Shown: one piece after another, positions 17,692-27,115 of the stretch
How the letters are laid out: every line of letters starts with the position of its first letter
Position numbering within the stretch: position 1 is the stretch's first letter
From: DASYKT01 sp963718105
GTDB taxonomy: Bacteria > Acidobacteriota > Blastocatellia > Pyrinomonadales > Pyrinomonadaceae
Assembly: GCA_963718105.1 (NCBI GenBank)
Contig: OY970352.1
Coordinates: 1,550,001 to 1,614,000 of the forward strand
DNA: 64,000 nucleotides
Direction of reading: 5' to 3'
Translations under genes and position numbers: made by a program
Notes under the pieces: model-generated
Databases searched by the model: none
The model's input: only the letters and a program-made list of their open reading frames with translations
What the model was told of the DNA's origin: nothing

Positions 17692-19713
17692 CTATTTAAA
17701 CAACTTCATAACCTCGCGTTCGAACGGCGCGTTGGCGACAAAGTCCGCGTTCGTGATATTCGACCCGAGCTGAAATACCACGATCGGATCGTTAAAGTGA
17801 TAACGCTTGGCGGTGACCGTGACGGTGTATTCATGACCCGGCAGGTTGGTGAATTGATAGGTGCCGAGATTTCCGGTAAAGACCGTGATGGGCGAAGCCA
17901 GATTTCCGCCGCTGATCGTCACCGCGACGTTGCGGATCGGGATGCCGGTCGTTGTTTTCACCGTGCCGCTCAGCGTCCACGGCCCGGCGGCCAGAGTCGA
18001 GCCGCGTTCGACGGCGCCCTTGTCACAGCCGGCGCCGAAAGGCCGCGTGAATCCGCGCTGGTCGGCGAAGATCGGGGGCTCGAAAATAGTGCTGCAATTG
18101 TATTGTCCGATCGGTATCGCATCCACCAGCGGGCTTCCGGCATCGGGCTTATGGGTCAGCGTCGGTCCGCCGTTATCGGTGAGTGCTTCGAGCATCGCAT
18201 TACCCGTCGTGTTGTGAGTAGTGATGCCCCCCATAATTACGCCGGTCATATCGCCGATGTGATTGTAATCCAGGGAAGTGACCGTAGAGGTAAGGGCAAT
18301 GTCCTTGCCGTTGGGCGCGTTATTTTCGGACACTACCGTTCGCCACAGGTTGATAGACAGTCCGTTGACGGAATCGGCGATCGCTCCGCCGCGGACGGAG
18401 GCGGTGTTGTTCGTGAGCGTGCAGTAGTCAAAATTAGCGCTGATGCCCCCCGATTGCGCGCGTCCGACCAGAGCGCCGCCTTGCGTCGCCGAATTTCCGC
18501 TTATCGTGCTGTTGGTAAAACGAGCAATGATCTGCGAAGCGGTATCCGGTCCCGTGCCTAGATTAACTCCGCCGCCTCTCGACCCCGACACGTTGTTGGA
18601 AATGGTGCTGTTTCGTACGTAGAGATACAGGTTGCCGATGGAGGGAAGAACCTGCAGGCCGGCCCCATCGCCGCTGCCGCTGTTGCCGCTGATGGTCGTT
18701 TGATCGATATTGACATTAAGTCTTAGGTTGAAATCAACTGCGGTCGAAATATAGAGGCCCGCGCCGCTCGAGTTAGCGCCGGTCGCGGTGTTGCCGTTAA
18801 AAGTGCTCCTGGTGATATTCACGTCGTCCGGCGGGAGGCCGCTGTCGGAGAGAATGTAAATTCCGCCGCCGCCGTTGCTGCCGGCAGAGCCGTTGGCCGT
18901 GTTGTTGTCAAAGTGGCTGTCGGTGATCGTCAGGCTTACCACATGCGTGATATACATTCCGCCGCCAAAACTTGACTGGTTAAGGCCGCCGGCCTGATTT
19001 CCGGAGATGCTGCTGTTATTGATAACGATCGGGCTCGAAGATTGAGAATATATTCCGCCGCCGGCCGAGCCGCCGAACATTGCGCCGTTGACGGTATTGT
19101 TGGTCACCGTCGAATTATTGAGCGTAAGGCTTCCGCTCCAATTGAATATTCCGCCGCCGCTCGCGCCGCCTTCAAAGTTTTGCACCTTGTTATCGCGCAC
19201 GGTCACATTGTTTAAGGTCAGGTTGCCGGTATTCCAAATGCCGGCGCCGAGGTTGGGCGCGACGGTAGACAGACAGCCGTTGCGAATGGTCATGTTGTTA
19301 AGCGTGACCGTAATGCTCCCGCCCCCGCCCGCACCGACGTCTATTACCCGGTCGCGGTTGAGCGCGCAGCCGATCGCCTGCAGAATGGTCGTCGCTTCAT
19401 CCGCGCCGTTGATGGTCAGGTCGGATTTGATATCCCAATCGCCGCCCGCATTATTATTTTCTTCGCTGGCTGCCAGTGACTGCGTATAAGCAACCGCGCC
19501 GAGCGTGATAATGTCAGGCCCGGCCAGCGCGTTCGCTTCGGAGATGGCGGCGCGCAGGGAACAGTTGCTGTTTGAATCGGCGCACGATCCGTTGCCGGCA
19601 AGGGCGTCGGAAGTATCGTCGGCGGTGTTGACAACAAAGGTCGCCGCGGAAATTCCTGTGGCCAGGCAAAATGCGATCAGTATGAGCAGCGATGTTTTGG
19701 CGATGATCTTCAT
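17692..19713 (-). CDS. CSLREA beta-helix secreted protein 5
   Basis: 673 residues from ATG 19713 (AAAGG upstream). The N-terminus MKIIAKTSLLILIAFC resembles gene 9. The CSLREA motif is SNCSLRAAISEANALAGPDI. The body has beta-helix repeats with NSTVTNNTV-type turns. Its choice-of-anchor Q region is atypical: LEALTDNGGPTLTHKPDAGS, then CSTIFEPPIFADQRGFTRPF, which has a four-residue insertion before ADQRG. The C-terminal CnaB-like domain (SGTVKTTTGIPIRNVAVTISGG) ends NITNADFVANAPFEREVMKLFK, most like gene 10. Extracytoplasmic, ligand unknown. Confidence 0.86.
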   Translation of the reverse strand: MKIIAKTSLLILIAFCLATGISAATFVVNTADDTSDALAGNGSCADSNSNCSLRAAISEANALAGPDIITLGAVAYTQSLAASEENNNAGGDWDIKSDLTINGADEATTILQAIGCALNRDRVIDVGAGGGGSITVTLNNMTIRNGCLSTVAPNLGAGIWNTGNLTLNNVTVRDNKVQNFEGGASGGGIFNWSGSLTLNNSTVTNNTVNGAMFGGSAGGGIYSQSSSPIVINNSSISGNQAGGLNQSSFGGGMYITHVVSLTITDSHFDNNTANGSAGSNGGGGIYILSDSGLPPDDVNITRSTFNGNTATGANSSGAGLYISTAVDFNLRLNVNIDQTTISGNSGSGDGAGLQVLPSIGNLYLYVRNSTISNNVSGSRGGGVNLGTGPDTASQIIARFTNSTISGNSATQGGALVGRAQSGGISANFDYCTLTNNTASVRGGAIADSVNGLSINLWRTVVSENNAPNGKDIALTSTVTSLDYNHIGDMTGVIMGGITTHNTTGNAMLEALTDNGGPTLTHKPDAGSPLVDAIPIGQYNCSTIFEPPIFADQRGFTRPFGAGCDKGAVERGSTLAAGPWTLSGTVKTTTGIPIRNVAVTISGGNLASPITVFTGNLGTYQFTNLPGHEYTVTVTAKRYHFNDPIVVFQLGSNITNADFVANAPFEREVMKLFK

Positions 19714-19820
19714 ACGGGTACCTTTCTGCTCTGAATTTAACACTAATGGTCCTCGCAAACTATCACAAAATTGCTGCCTGCTATCGGATTGTTGCGATAA
19801 TTTAAGGAGTCAGTATGCCC

Positions 19821-20157
19821 GTAAACCCGGGAGCGCCGGCCTGTCAGTAGCGTCTGCGTTAGCAGATGCGTAAGCCGCAAGAACGCACTTGCTGACGCAA
19901 GCGCTACTGACATAAGCGCGACAAATCGCGCTTGCCGGCGGGACACCGGCGCTCCCAGGTTAACGTCGATTTTTTTACTCAACGGGAAACGCTGAAACAC
20001 GGTTTAGGAAGATTTTGACAAGCCCGTAAACCTGGGAACGCCGGTGTCCCGCCGGCAAGATCGCACAGCGATCTAAATAGCGTTTAAGTTAGCGTCAAGT
20101 TAGCGCGTTGCTTGCGGCTAACGCATCTGCTAACGCAGACGCTACTGACATGAGCGT
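19821..20157. repeat. Family A nested inside family C (A6), then second C/A composite (A7)
   Basis: At 19821-19963, family C arms GGGAGCGCCGG and GGCGGGACACCGGCGCTCCC enclose a complete family A element (19841-19920). At 20021-20157, a second family C left arm leads into a family A half that lacks its own partner arm. No gene lies in this gap. Confidence 0.88.
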
Positions 20158-20164
20158 CCATACC

Positions 20165-22156
20165 CTAACGGCTAAACGGCGCATTGGCGATGAAGTCCGC
20201 GTCGGTGATATTTGAGCCGACCGCAAAGGCCTGGCTGGCGTTATTAAAATGGTAACGCTTGATGGAAACCGAGACCGTGTATTCACCGCCGGTCAGATTT
20301 GTGAATTGGTAGGTGCCCAGGTTTCCGGTAAAGACCGTGATCGGCGAACTCAGATTTCCGCCGCTGATGGTGACGGCCGCGTTGCGGATCGGCATACCGG
20401 TGGTAGTCTTTACCGTTCCGCTCAGGGTCCACGGGCCGGGTGCCAAACCGCCGCGCTCGGTTGCGCCTTTATCGCAGCTCCCGTTAAAGGGGCGCGAAAA
20501 AAGCCGCTGGTCGGTGGTGACAAGACTGCCGCAATCGTTTACGCCAAACGGTATCGTATCCAGCAGGGGACTGGCGGCGCCGAGCAGATGCGTCAGCGTC
20601 GGGCCGCCATTATCCTGCAGTACGCCGAGCTGGGGATCGAAGTTAATTGTGTCATTCGGCATCGCTGCAAAGCCGCCGCCCGGGTTTTCGATATGATTAA
20701 AATCCTGCGAGGTCACGGGCCCGAAAAAATCCGGAGCGCCGCCGGGGCTTCCCACGGTGTTGTCGGCCACGATGGTGTTTTTGATACTGACCACGCCGGA
20801 GGGTGACGTGAGCACTATTCCGCCGCCGACATCTACGCCGCTATTATCCGCATTGGCGCGATTCCCGGCGACCGTGCAAAAATTCACCACTGCGCTGGAG
20901 TTTCCCGTGCTCAGGACCTGTTCGACCATCACGCCGCCGCCGCTGCCGTTGGCGGTGTTGCCGCTCACCGTATCGTTGACCATATTGAGCGTGATGTTTG
21001 ACGCCGCGGGGCCCTGGTTAATGTCGGTCAGATAGATGCCGCCGGCTTTTGTGCCGGCGAAATTTCCGGAGATGGTGCTGTTGAGCAGACTGATGTTAGT
21101 GCTGCCGCCGACGCCCGTTATCTCCAGCCCGCCGCCCTGCAGCGCGGTGTTCCCGTTGATGGTCAGCCTGTCCCAGGTACCGTTGATCCCGCCCGTTCCG
21201 CCGCTAAAGACAGAGATCCCCGCGCCGCGCGTGCTCGTGCCGAAGTTGTTATTAAAAGTAGTGTTCGTGATGTTTGCCATGACCGCGCCGTTAGAGGCAT
21301 TTATTCTCACGCCGTTGCCCGCGCTGTTGCCGATGCCTTTATTCTGGTTGAACTGGCTGTCCACTATCTCCAGCAGATAACTGTCCGCGCTGTCGCTCAT
21401 CATTCCGGCTCCGAGAACCAGCGGGTTAGCGGCGGTGGAGCTGGCGGAATTGTCGTTAATAAAGGAACTGTGAATTATGATGGTCAACCCGCTTGCGGCC
21501 GATGAATGAATTCCGCCGCCGGCACAGACGGTCAGGGTGGTAACGCAGGAGTTGTTTGAAACCGTGACGCCGTTAAGCGAAAGGAACTTGCTGTTGTGAA
21601 TGCCGCCGCCATCCGGGGCCGTATTTAGTGTGACCGTCGAATTGCTCAAAAAAAGCCAGCCGCGATTGCGAATGCCTCCGCCGAAATTCGTGGACGAACC
21701 TGAGGGAGGTCTGAAACCGTGCCTGATCGTCACGCCGCTTAGGGTAAGCGTACCGTTGAGCGCAATTTCCAGCACCCGCTCGGTGGCGGTATCGGCCGCG
21801 GCGGCGGCCTGCAGGATGGCCGTCGATTCTCCGGCCCCGTTGATGGTGATATTGGTGAGGATGTCCCAATCGCCGCCCGCATTATTATCTTCATTCGCGG
21901 CGGCAAGGGTCTGGGTGTAAGTGCCCGCCGGCAGCGTGATGATATCGTTGCCGGCAAACGCGTTGGCTTCGGAAATGGCCGCCCGCAGCGAACATTGCCC
22001 TGTGTTATCGACACAGTTGCCGTCGCCGGGAATAAGATCGGCGGTATCGTTAGTAGTACTGACGATAAACGTTGCGGCGGAAACTATTAAGGTGAAAGAG
22101 AGAGTGATAAAAAAAAGCGACAGCGTTCCGGCGGCGATTTTTATGGCGATCTTCAT
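20165..22156 (-). CDS. CSLREA beta-helix secreted protein 6
   Basis: 663 residues from ATG 22156 with a weak AGAGG site. The signal sequence MKIAIKIAAGTLSLFFITLS differs from the rest of the array. The CSLREA motif is GQCSLRAAISEANAFAGNDI. A beta-helix body follows, then LGVLQDNGGPTLTHLLGAASPLL and DQRLFSRPFNGSCDKGATER (choice-of-anchor Q). The end SGTVKTTTGMPIRNAAVTISGG...NITDADFIANAPFSR is almost identical to genes 4 and 7. Exported; function unknown beyond a likely surface or carbohydrate-binding role common to beta-helix proteins. Confidence 0.86.
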   Translation of the reverse strand: MKIAIKIAAGTLSLFFITLSFTLIVSAATFIVSTTNDTADLIPGDGNCVDNTGQCSLRAAISEANAFAGNDIITLPAGTYTQTLAAANEDNNAGGDWDILTNITINGAGESTAILQAAAAADTATERVLEIALNGTLTLSGVTIRHGFRPPSGSSTNFGGGIRNRGWLFLSNSTVTLNTAPDGGGIHNSKFLSLNGVTVSNNSCVTTLTVCAGGGIHSSAASGLTIIIHSSFINDNSASSTAANPLVLGAGMMSDSADSYLLEIVDSQFNQNKGIGNSAGNGVRINASNGAVMANITNTTFNNNFGTSTRGAGISVFSGGTGGINGTWDRLTINGNTALQGGGLEITGVGGSTNISLLNSTISGNFAGTKAGGIYLTDINQGPAASNITLNMVNDTVSGNTANGSGGGVMVEQVLSTGNSSAVVNFCTVAGNRANADNSGVDVGGGIVLTSPSGVVSIKNTIVADNTVGSPGGAPDFFGPVTSQDFNHIENPGGGFAAMPNDTINFDPQLGVLQDNGGPTLTHLLGAASPLLDTIPFGVNDCGSLVTTDQRLFSRPFNGSCDKGATERGGLAPGPWTLSGTVKTTTGMPIRNAAVTISGGNLSSPITVFTGNLGTYQFTNLTGGEYTVSVSIKRYHFNNASQAFAVGSNITDADFIANAPFSR

Positions 22157-22228
22157 GATGAGGTACCTCTATTCTGCAAGGATGCCAAAACCGGACATGA
22201 GGTTGCGCGGACGCTCCGCGATATTTAG

Positions 22229-22354
22229 CTTGCCCGTAAACCCGGGAGCGCCGGTGTCCCGCCGGCAAGCGCGGTTACGCGCTAACTTGACGCCGAGTTA
22301 AACGCTACCTTAGATTGCTGACGCAATCTTGCCGGCGGGACACCGGCGCTCCCA
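22229..22354. repeat. Family C palindrome, copy C6
   Basis: A complete copy with strong arms (GAGCGCCGGTGTCCCGCCGG and its complement) and inner hairpins GCGCGGTTACGCGC and GATTGCTGACGCAATC. Confidence 0.92.
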
Positions 22355-22616
22355 GGAAGAGCGCTCCTATTTCTTATTAAAGATCGCCAAAAAACAGACT
22401 TCTCAAAAAAACCTCCTACAAAAACGAACGGCTATCGGCAATAATAAACTCGCGGCATTTCCGCTTTCGGTAATCCCAAAGTTCCGCTGATCTTTTCAAG
22501 CCGCTTTTAAATACTTTTGGGACATCACGCGTGATTTTTAAGATTTCTGTTCCATTTTTGTTTCACTGTTTCATCCTGAGACGCCGGAAACACTGAAACA
22601 CGGTTTTGGGAGATTT

Positions 22617-22742
22617 GCCCGTAAGCCTGGGAGCGCCGGTGTCTCGCCGGCAAGATTGCGTCAGCAATCTAAGGTAGCGTTAATCAGGCGTCGAGCTAGC
22701 GCGTAACCGCGCTTGCCGGCGGGACACCGGCGCTCCGGGAAG
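22617..22742. repeat. Family C palindrome, copy C7 (inner parts reversed)
   Basis: Same outer arms as C6, but the two inner hairpins occur in the opposite order, as if the element were inverted. The 22157-22758 gap thus holds two facing copies and no gene. Confidence 0.9.
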
Positions 22743-22758
22743 AGCGCTCCTGTTTCTT

Positions 22759-24759
22759 TTAGCGGCTAAACGGCGCGTTGGCGATAAAATCGGCGTCGGT
22801 AATATTCTGGCCGAGCGAGAGCACCTGGCTCGCTTCGTTAAAATGGTAACGCTTGATGGAAACCGACACCTCGTATTCGGAGCCCGTCAGGTTAGTGAAC
22901 TGGTAGATGCCCAGGTTTCCGGTAAAGACAGTGACGGGTGCGGGCAGGCTACCGCCGCTGATGGTCACGGCCGCGTTGCGGATCGGCATTCCGGTCGTCG
23001 TCTTTATGGTGCCGCTCAAAGACCACGGCCCGGTGAACTCGACCGCGCCTTTATCGCAGCCAAGCGAGAACGGCCGCGTTATCCCCCGCTGATCGGTGCT
23101 GACAATACTGCCGCAGCCGTTGGTGCCGAGCGGTATCGTATCAATCAAAGGGCTGTTGGCCGCGAGCAGATGAGTTAAGGTCGGCCCGCCGTTATTTTGC
23201 AGCAGCCCGAGCCCGGCGCCAAAACCGCTGGTGTCATGCGCGGCGGGCGTGAAGGTAGCCCCGGCCAGGTTCTCGATGTGATTGTAATCCTGCGAGGAAA
23301 AAATTCCGCTGAGGTCATGCCCGCTGGAACCTGCGCCGTTACCGGCGATGATCGAATTTCTCACCACGACCGTCGAGTTGCCGGGCGCGTTCGAGACACC
23401 ACCGCCGCTGGTAATAGCAAAGTTGTCCGTGATGGTCACGAAGTTAAAGTTCACCGCCATCGGGCCGGTGGACATTTCGATATGAGCGCCGCCGCCGCTG
23501 CCGCTGCCGCCGCCATTACCGGTGCCCGCCGTGTTTCCGCTGATGGTGGTGTTGGTAAAATTCACGGTCGAGCTGGCGGCTGTCGTGGAAAAGCGGTCGC
23601 TGAGCTCGACGCCGCCGCCGCGAATACCGTCGTTGGTGTTATGTGAGATCGAACTGTTCGTAACATCCAGATTGATGGCCGCGCCGACCGGATTCACATA
23701 TAAACCGCCGCCGCGGCTGACACCGCTGCCGATCGTATGGTTGCCGTTGATAGAGACCCGGTCGAGCGTTCCCGTCAGGGTGTCGGAGCTGGTATAAAGA
23801 TGCAGCCCGCCGCCGGTCGCGCCGGTTGAGGTGCTCCTCGCGGCATTACCGTTAAAAGTGCAATTGGTGATGTTAAAGACGGACGGGCTGACGATCCCGA
23901 CCAGCCGCGCGCCGCCGCCTTCGCTGGCCTGCTCGCCAAGCGAGCTGTTGCTGTCAAAATGGCTGCCCGTCGCGGTCAGGTTAAATACGCCGCCGACGTA
24001 AAGCCCGCCGCCCGAACCCGAGGCTGCCACACCTTGCAGGTGATTGCCGGAGATGCTGCTGTTAGTGATGACAATGGTGGAGAGGGCCGCCGTAGACGAA
24101 CCGACCCCGCCCCCAAACCCCCCGCCGGCAAACGCGCCGGTGACGCCATTGCCGGTCACGGTCGTGTTGTTGAGCGTCAGCGAAACGCCCTCGTTGGCAA
24201 CACCCCCACCCATGCCGCTGCCCGACATAGAGACCGCGCTGTTATCACGCACCGTCACGCCGTCGAGTAAAAGCGTTCCGGCATTTCTGATCCCGGCGCC
24301 GCTGGCGAATCCGATCGGTGTATAGCTGCGGCCATAACGCACCGTCAGATCGGTAAGCGTAAGACTGCCGCCGAAATGCACTTCCAGCACACGGTCGCTG
24401 GCGCTGTTAAAATTTGCGCTGGCTTGCAGAATGGTCGCGGCCTGGCCCGCTCCGTTAATAGTGATCGGTGAAGTGATGTCCCAGTCGCCGCTGGCGTTGG
24501 AATTGTCGTCGGGCGCGGTCAGTGTTTGCGTATACGCGGCCGCGCCGAGCGTGATAATATCCGCGCCCGCCAGAGCGTTGGCTTCGGAGATCGCGGCGCG
24601 CAGCGAGCAGTTGCTGCTGGCGTCGGCGCAAGTGCCGTTTCCCAGATTTGCGTCAAGAGTGTCGTCAGTGGTGTTGACGACGAAGGTCGCGGCGGAAACA
24701 CTAAGGGCGAAACAAAAGATGATCGGAACAATGAGTAATATGCGCGTGATGGTTTTCAT
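22759..24759 (-). CDS. CSLREA beta-helix secreted protein 7
   Basis: 666 residues from ATG 24759. The frame is open to 24966, but those extra codons run through a palindrome and overlap the end of gene 8, so I reject them. The N-terminus MKTITRILLIVPIIFCF matches genes 4 and 8. The CSLREA motif is SNCSLRAAISEANALAGADI. Beta-helix repeats follow, then LGLLQNNGGPTLTHLLAANSPL and DQRGITRPFSLGCDKGAVEF. The CnaB-like end SGTIKTTTGMPIRNAAVTISGG...NITDADFIANAPFSR is as in genes 4 and 6. Its upstream DNA (from AACAATGAGTAATATGCG to the start) matches that of gene 4, which argues for recent duplication. Confidence 0.86.
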   Translation of the reverse strand: MKTITRILLIVPIIFCFALSVSAATFVVNTTDDTLDANLGNGTCADASSNCSLRAAISEANALAGADIITLGAAAYTQTLTAPDDNSNASGDWDITSPITINGAGQAATILQASANFNSASDRVLEVHFGGSLTLTDLTVRYGRSYTPIGFASGAGIRNAGTLLLDGVTVRDNSAVSMSGSGMGGGVANEGVSLTLNNTTVTGNGVTGAFAGGGFGGGVGSSTAALSTIVITNSSISGNHLQGVAASGSGGGLYVGGVFNLTATGSHFDSNSSLGEQASEGGGARLVGIVSPSVFNITNCTFNGNAARSTSTGATGGGLHLYTSSDTLTGTLDRVSINGNHTIGSGVSRGGGLYVNPVGAAINLDVTNSSISHNTNDGIRGGGVELSDRFSTTAASSTVNFTNTTISGNTAGTGNGGGSGSGGGAHIEMSTGPMAVNFNFVTITDNFAITSGGGVSNAPGNSTVVVRNSIIAGNGAGSSGHDLSGIFSSQDYNHIENLAGATFTPAAHDTSGFGAGLGLLQNNGGPTLTHLLAANSPLIDTIPLGTNGCGSIVSTDQRGITRPFSLGCDKGAVEFTGPWSLSGTIKTTTGMPIRNAAVTISGGSLPAPVTVFTGNLGIYQFTNLTGSEYEVSVSIKRYHFNEASQVLSLGQNITDADFIANAPFSR

Positions 24760-24772
24760 GTGTTGCCTCAAT

Positions 24773-24890
24773 GTAGCGCCGGCGTCTCGCCGGCTGTCGC
24801 GGAAGCGTCCCGCTTCCGCTTTCAGTAAAAGAGCTGAAGGCGGGTCGCCTTCAGGACAGCCCCGTCGATCAATTGCGACGGTGGCGCTAC
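24773..24890. repeat. Family D palindrome, copy D1
   Basis: The left arm is GTAGCGCCGGCGTCTCGCCG; the right arm is decayed (GACAGCCCCGTCG...GGTGGCGCTAC). Inner hairpins are GGAAGCGTCCCGCTTCC and GAAGGCGGGTCGCCTTC. Better copies are at 55488-55595 and 58946-59050. Its last bases include the TAG stop codon of gene 8 (24887-24889). Confidence 0.85.
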
Positions 24891-26905
24891 TTAATATCAA
24901 AAATACCCGGCCGCGTGGTTTGCGCAACACCGGAAAAATTAATATCCGTCCGGTCGAAGGGTACATTTACGAATCGCCCGTCTTCGGCAAAGAAAAATCT
25001 CTTCGAGCTGATGCTGACGGTGTAGCCGTTGGCCGGGACATTTGTGAACTGGTAATTACCCAGCGAGCCGGTGACGGCGTAGCGCGGTTCGGAGAGGCCG
25101 CCTTCGCTGAGCACGACGACGACATTTCTGATCGGAATGCCGCCTTCGGTCGTTACCGTTCCGCTGATACTAAAAGGCCCGCCCGCAAACTGCTCCATCT
25201 CTACCGCGCCGACGTCGCACTTGCCCATCGTTGGACGGGGAAGCCCGCGCTGGTCGTTGATCACATCAGTGCCGCAGCCGTTGGCGCCGTTGGCGATACG
25301 GTTGACCAGCGGGCTCACTCCCGCAAGCAATTTGGTGAACGTCGCGCCGCCGTTGTTTTGCAGCGGCCCGAGCTGCGGATCAAAACCGCTGGTGTCGCTC
25401 GGCATCGGGCTAAAAGTGCCGCCGGTCAGATCTTCGATGTGATTAAAATTTTGCGAAGTGACAGGCCCGGAAATATCCGGCGCGGTGCCGGCGGAATTAT
25501 CCGCGACGATCGAGTTTTTTATATTGACGGCGCTGAGGGGCACAGCCGCGTGATATATACCGCCTCCATTACTGGTCACGGTATTGCCGGCGATCGTGCA
25601 AAAGTCGAAGTTTATGGTGGAGATCGAACCGGGGGTTCCGCCCAGAAGATACACGCCGCCGCCAAAGCTGGCGGTATTGTTGGCAATAGTGCTATTTAAA
25701 AAATTCACGGTCAGCTTGGTTCCGTTGTTGTTGGCCATTATCGTCGCGCCGCCGCCTTTAGCGCTGCCGGTATTGCCGCTAATGGTGCTGTTGCTGATGT
25801 TAAGGGTAGACACTCCGCCGCTCGCGGAGATGCCGATGCCGCTGGCGAAAAAATTGGCGCTGTTATCCGTTACGGTCAAGCCGCTCCAGGTGCCGGTAAG
25901 ATTCGATGTGGTGCCTACTCTGATTCCCGATGCGCTGACCGCATCGCCGCCGTTGATACCGTTTCCGCTGACCACCGTATTGGTAATATTAAAGACTGAA
26001 GGAGCCAACGTCGACACCCAAATACCCGCGCCGCTGCCTCCGCCGTTTTCCGGGTCGGTGCTGGTAGTAAAGCCATGGTTATCGGTAAAGGAGCTGTTTG
26101 AAATGTTCAGGGTCATCGAAGTCGTGTTACCGCTCTCTACGCCGAAGCCAGCGCCGTAAACCTGGGAGACCGGGCCCGCCCCGTAGACCTTGTTACCAGT
26201 AAAAGTAGATCCGGTTATGATAATGCTTTTTGGCTCGGTGAATGAAAGAGCGCTATACATTCCGCCGCCAAAGCAGGATGTGCTCTGCCGGTCGCAGGTG
26301 TTGTTTGAGACGATAACATTGTTGAGAGTGATGTTCCCGCGGTTATAGATACCGCCGCCGCCTCCCGACCGATTCAGCGTGATGGTCGAATCGTTGATGG
26401 TCATATCTCCGCCGTAGTTGCGGATGCCGCCGCCTTTCTGCGAGATGTCGGTTCCGGTCTTTTTGCCGTGCCGGATGGTGACGCCGCTGATGGTGACGGT
26501 GGGGGGATTGCTGACGAGCGGGCTTTCGATCACGCCCTCGGTGGCGGTATTGGGCGTGGCGGCCGCCTGCAGGATCGTGACATCCTGTCCCGCGCCGATG
26601 ATGGTGAGATCGCCCAGGATATCCCAGTCGCCGCCGCTATTGGTATCTTCGTTGGAGGCGGTCGTCAGTGTTTGCGTATAAATTCCGGCGAGAAGAATTA
26701 TCGTATCGGCGCCGGCGAGCGAGTTCGCCTCATCGATCGCCGCGCGGAGCGTACAGCGGTTGACAATGTCGCCGCACATGCCGTTCCCGGCGAGAAAGTC
26801 GCGGGTATCATCTTCGTCGGTGACGAAAAATGTCGCGGCGGAAACAGCGATGGAGAAGGATAAGATGATCGGGATGATGAGCAATATGCGAGTGATGGTT
26901 TTCAT
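24887..26905 (-). CDS. CSLREA beta-helix secreted protein 8 (mosaic)
   Basis: 672 residues from ATG 26905. The signal peptide MKTITRILLIIPIILSFSIAVSA is of the gene 4/7 type. The CSLREA motif has changed: DIVNRCTLRAAIDEANSLAGAD, shared in form with gene 10. The middle (TISGVTIRHGKKTG, CFGGGMYS) also follows gene 10. The end, however, is of the gene 1 type: SGTVTTEGGIPIRNVVVVLSE...SSKRFFFAEDGRFVNV. One protein therefore combines parts typical of three different array members. The choice-of-anchor Q part is LGPLQNNGGATFTKLLAGVS...DQRGLPRPTMGKCDVGAVEM. Exported; ligand unknown. Confidence 0.86.
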   Translation of the reverse strand: MKTITRILLIIPIILSFSIAVSAATFFVTDEDDTRDFLAGNGMCGDIVNRCTLRAAIDEANSLAGADTIILLAGIYTQTLTTASNEDTNSGGDWDILGDLTIIGAGQDVTILQAAATPNTATEGVIESPLVSNPPTVTISGVTIRHGKKTGTDISQKGGGIRNYGGDMTINDSTITLNRSGGGGGIYNRGNITLNNVIVSNNTCDRQSTSCFGGGMYSALSFTEPKSIIITGSTFTGNKVYGAGPVSQVYGAGFGVESGNTTSMTLNISNSSFTDNHGFTTSTDPENGGGSGAGIWVSTLAPSVFNITNTVVSGNGINGGDAVSASGIRVGTTSNLTGTWSGLTVTDNSANFFASGIGISASGGVSTLNISNSTISGNTGSAKGGGATIMANNNGTKLTVNFLNSTIANNTASFGGGVYLLGGTPGSISTINFDFCTIAGNTVTSNGGGIYHAAVPLSAVNIKNSIVADNSAGTAPDISGPVTSQNFNHIEDLTGGTFSPMPSDTSGFDPQLGPLQNNGGATFTKLLAGVSPLVNRIANGANGCGTDVINDQRGLPRPTMGKCDVGAVEMEQFAGGPFSISGTVTTEGGIPIRNVVVVLSEGGLSEPRYAVTGSLGNYQFTNVPANGYTVSISSKRFFFAEDGRFVNVPFDRTDINFSGVAQTTRPGIFDIK

Positions 26906-26963
26906 ATGTTGTTCCACTTTAATTTCTTACGAATCAGTACCAGGACGGCTATGCCGGCAATGA

Positions 26964-27078
26964 AGTCAGAACCGGGAAACGGTAGTGACCGGGTTTTTCT
27001 CCGACGGGGCTGGATGCCGTTAGTTTTTTCGCTGCGCTCATTTACCCGGTCACTACCGTTCCCGGTTCTGACCTCGTG
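26964..27078. repeat. Family B palindrome, copy B2
   Basis: Arms GTCAGAACCGGGAAACGGTA and TACCGTTCCCGGTTCTGAC, and a loop containing TTTCGCTGCGCTCA. Located between CSLREA genes 8 and 9. Confidence 0.9.
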
Positions 27079-27115
27079 CCCCTAACCTGCCTCGTTCTGA
27101 GGCACTGACCTCATA

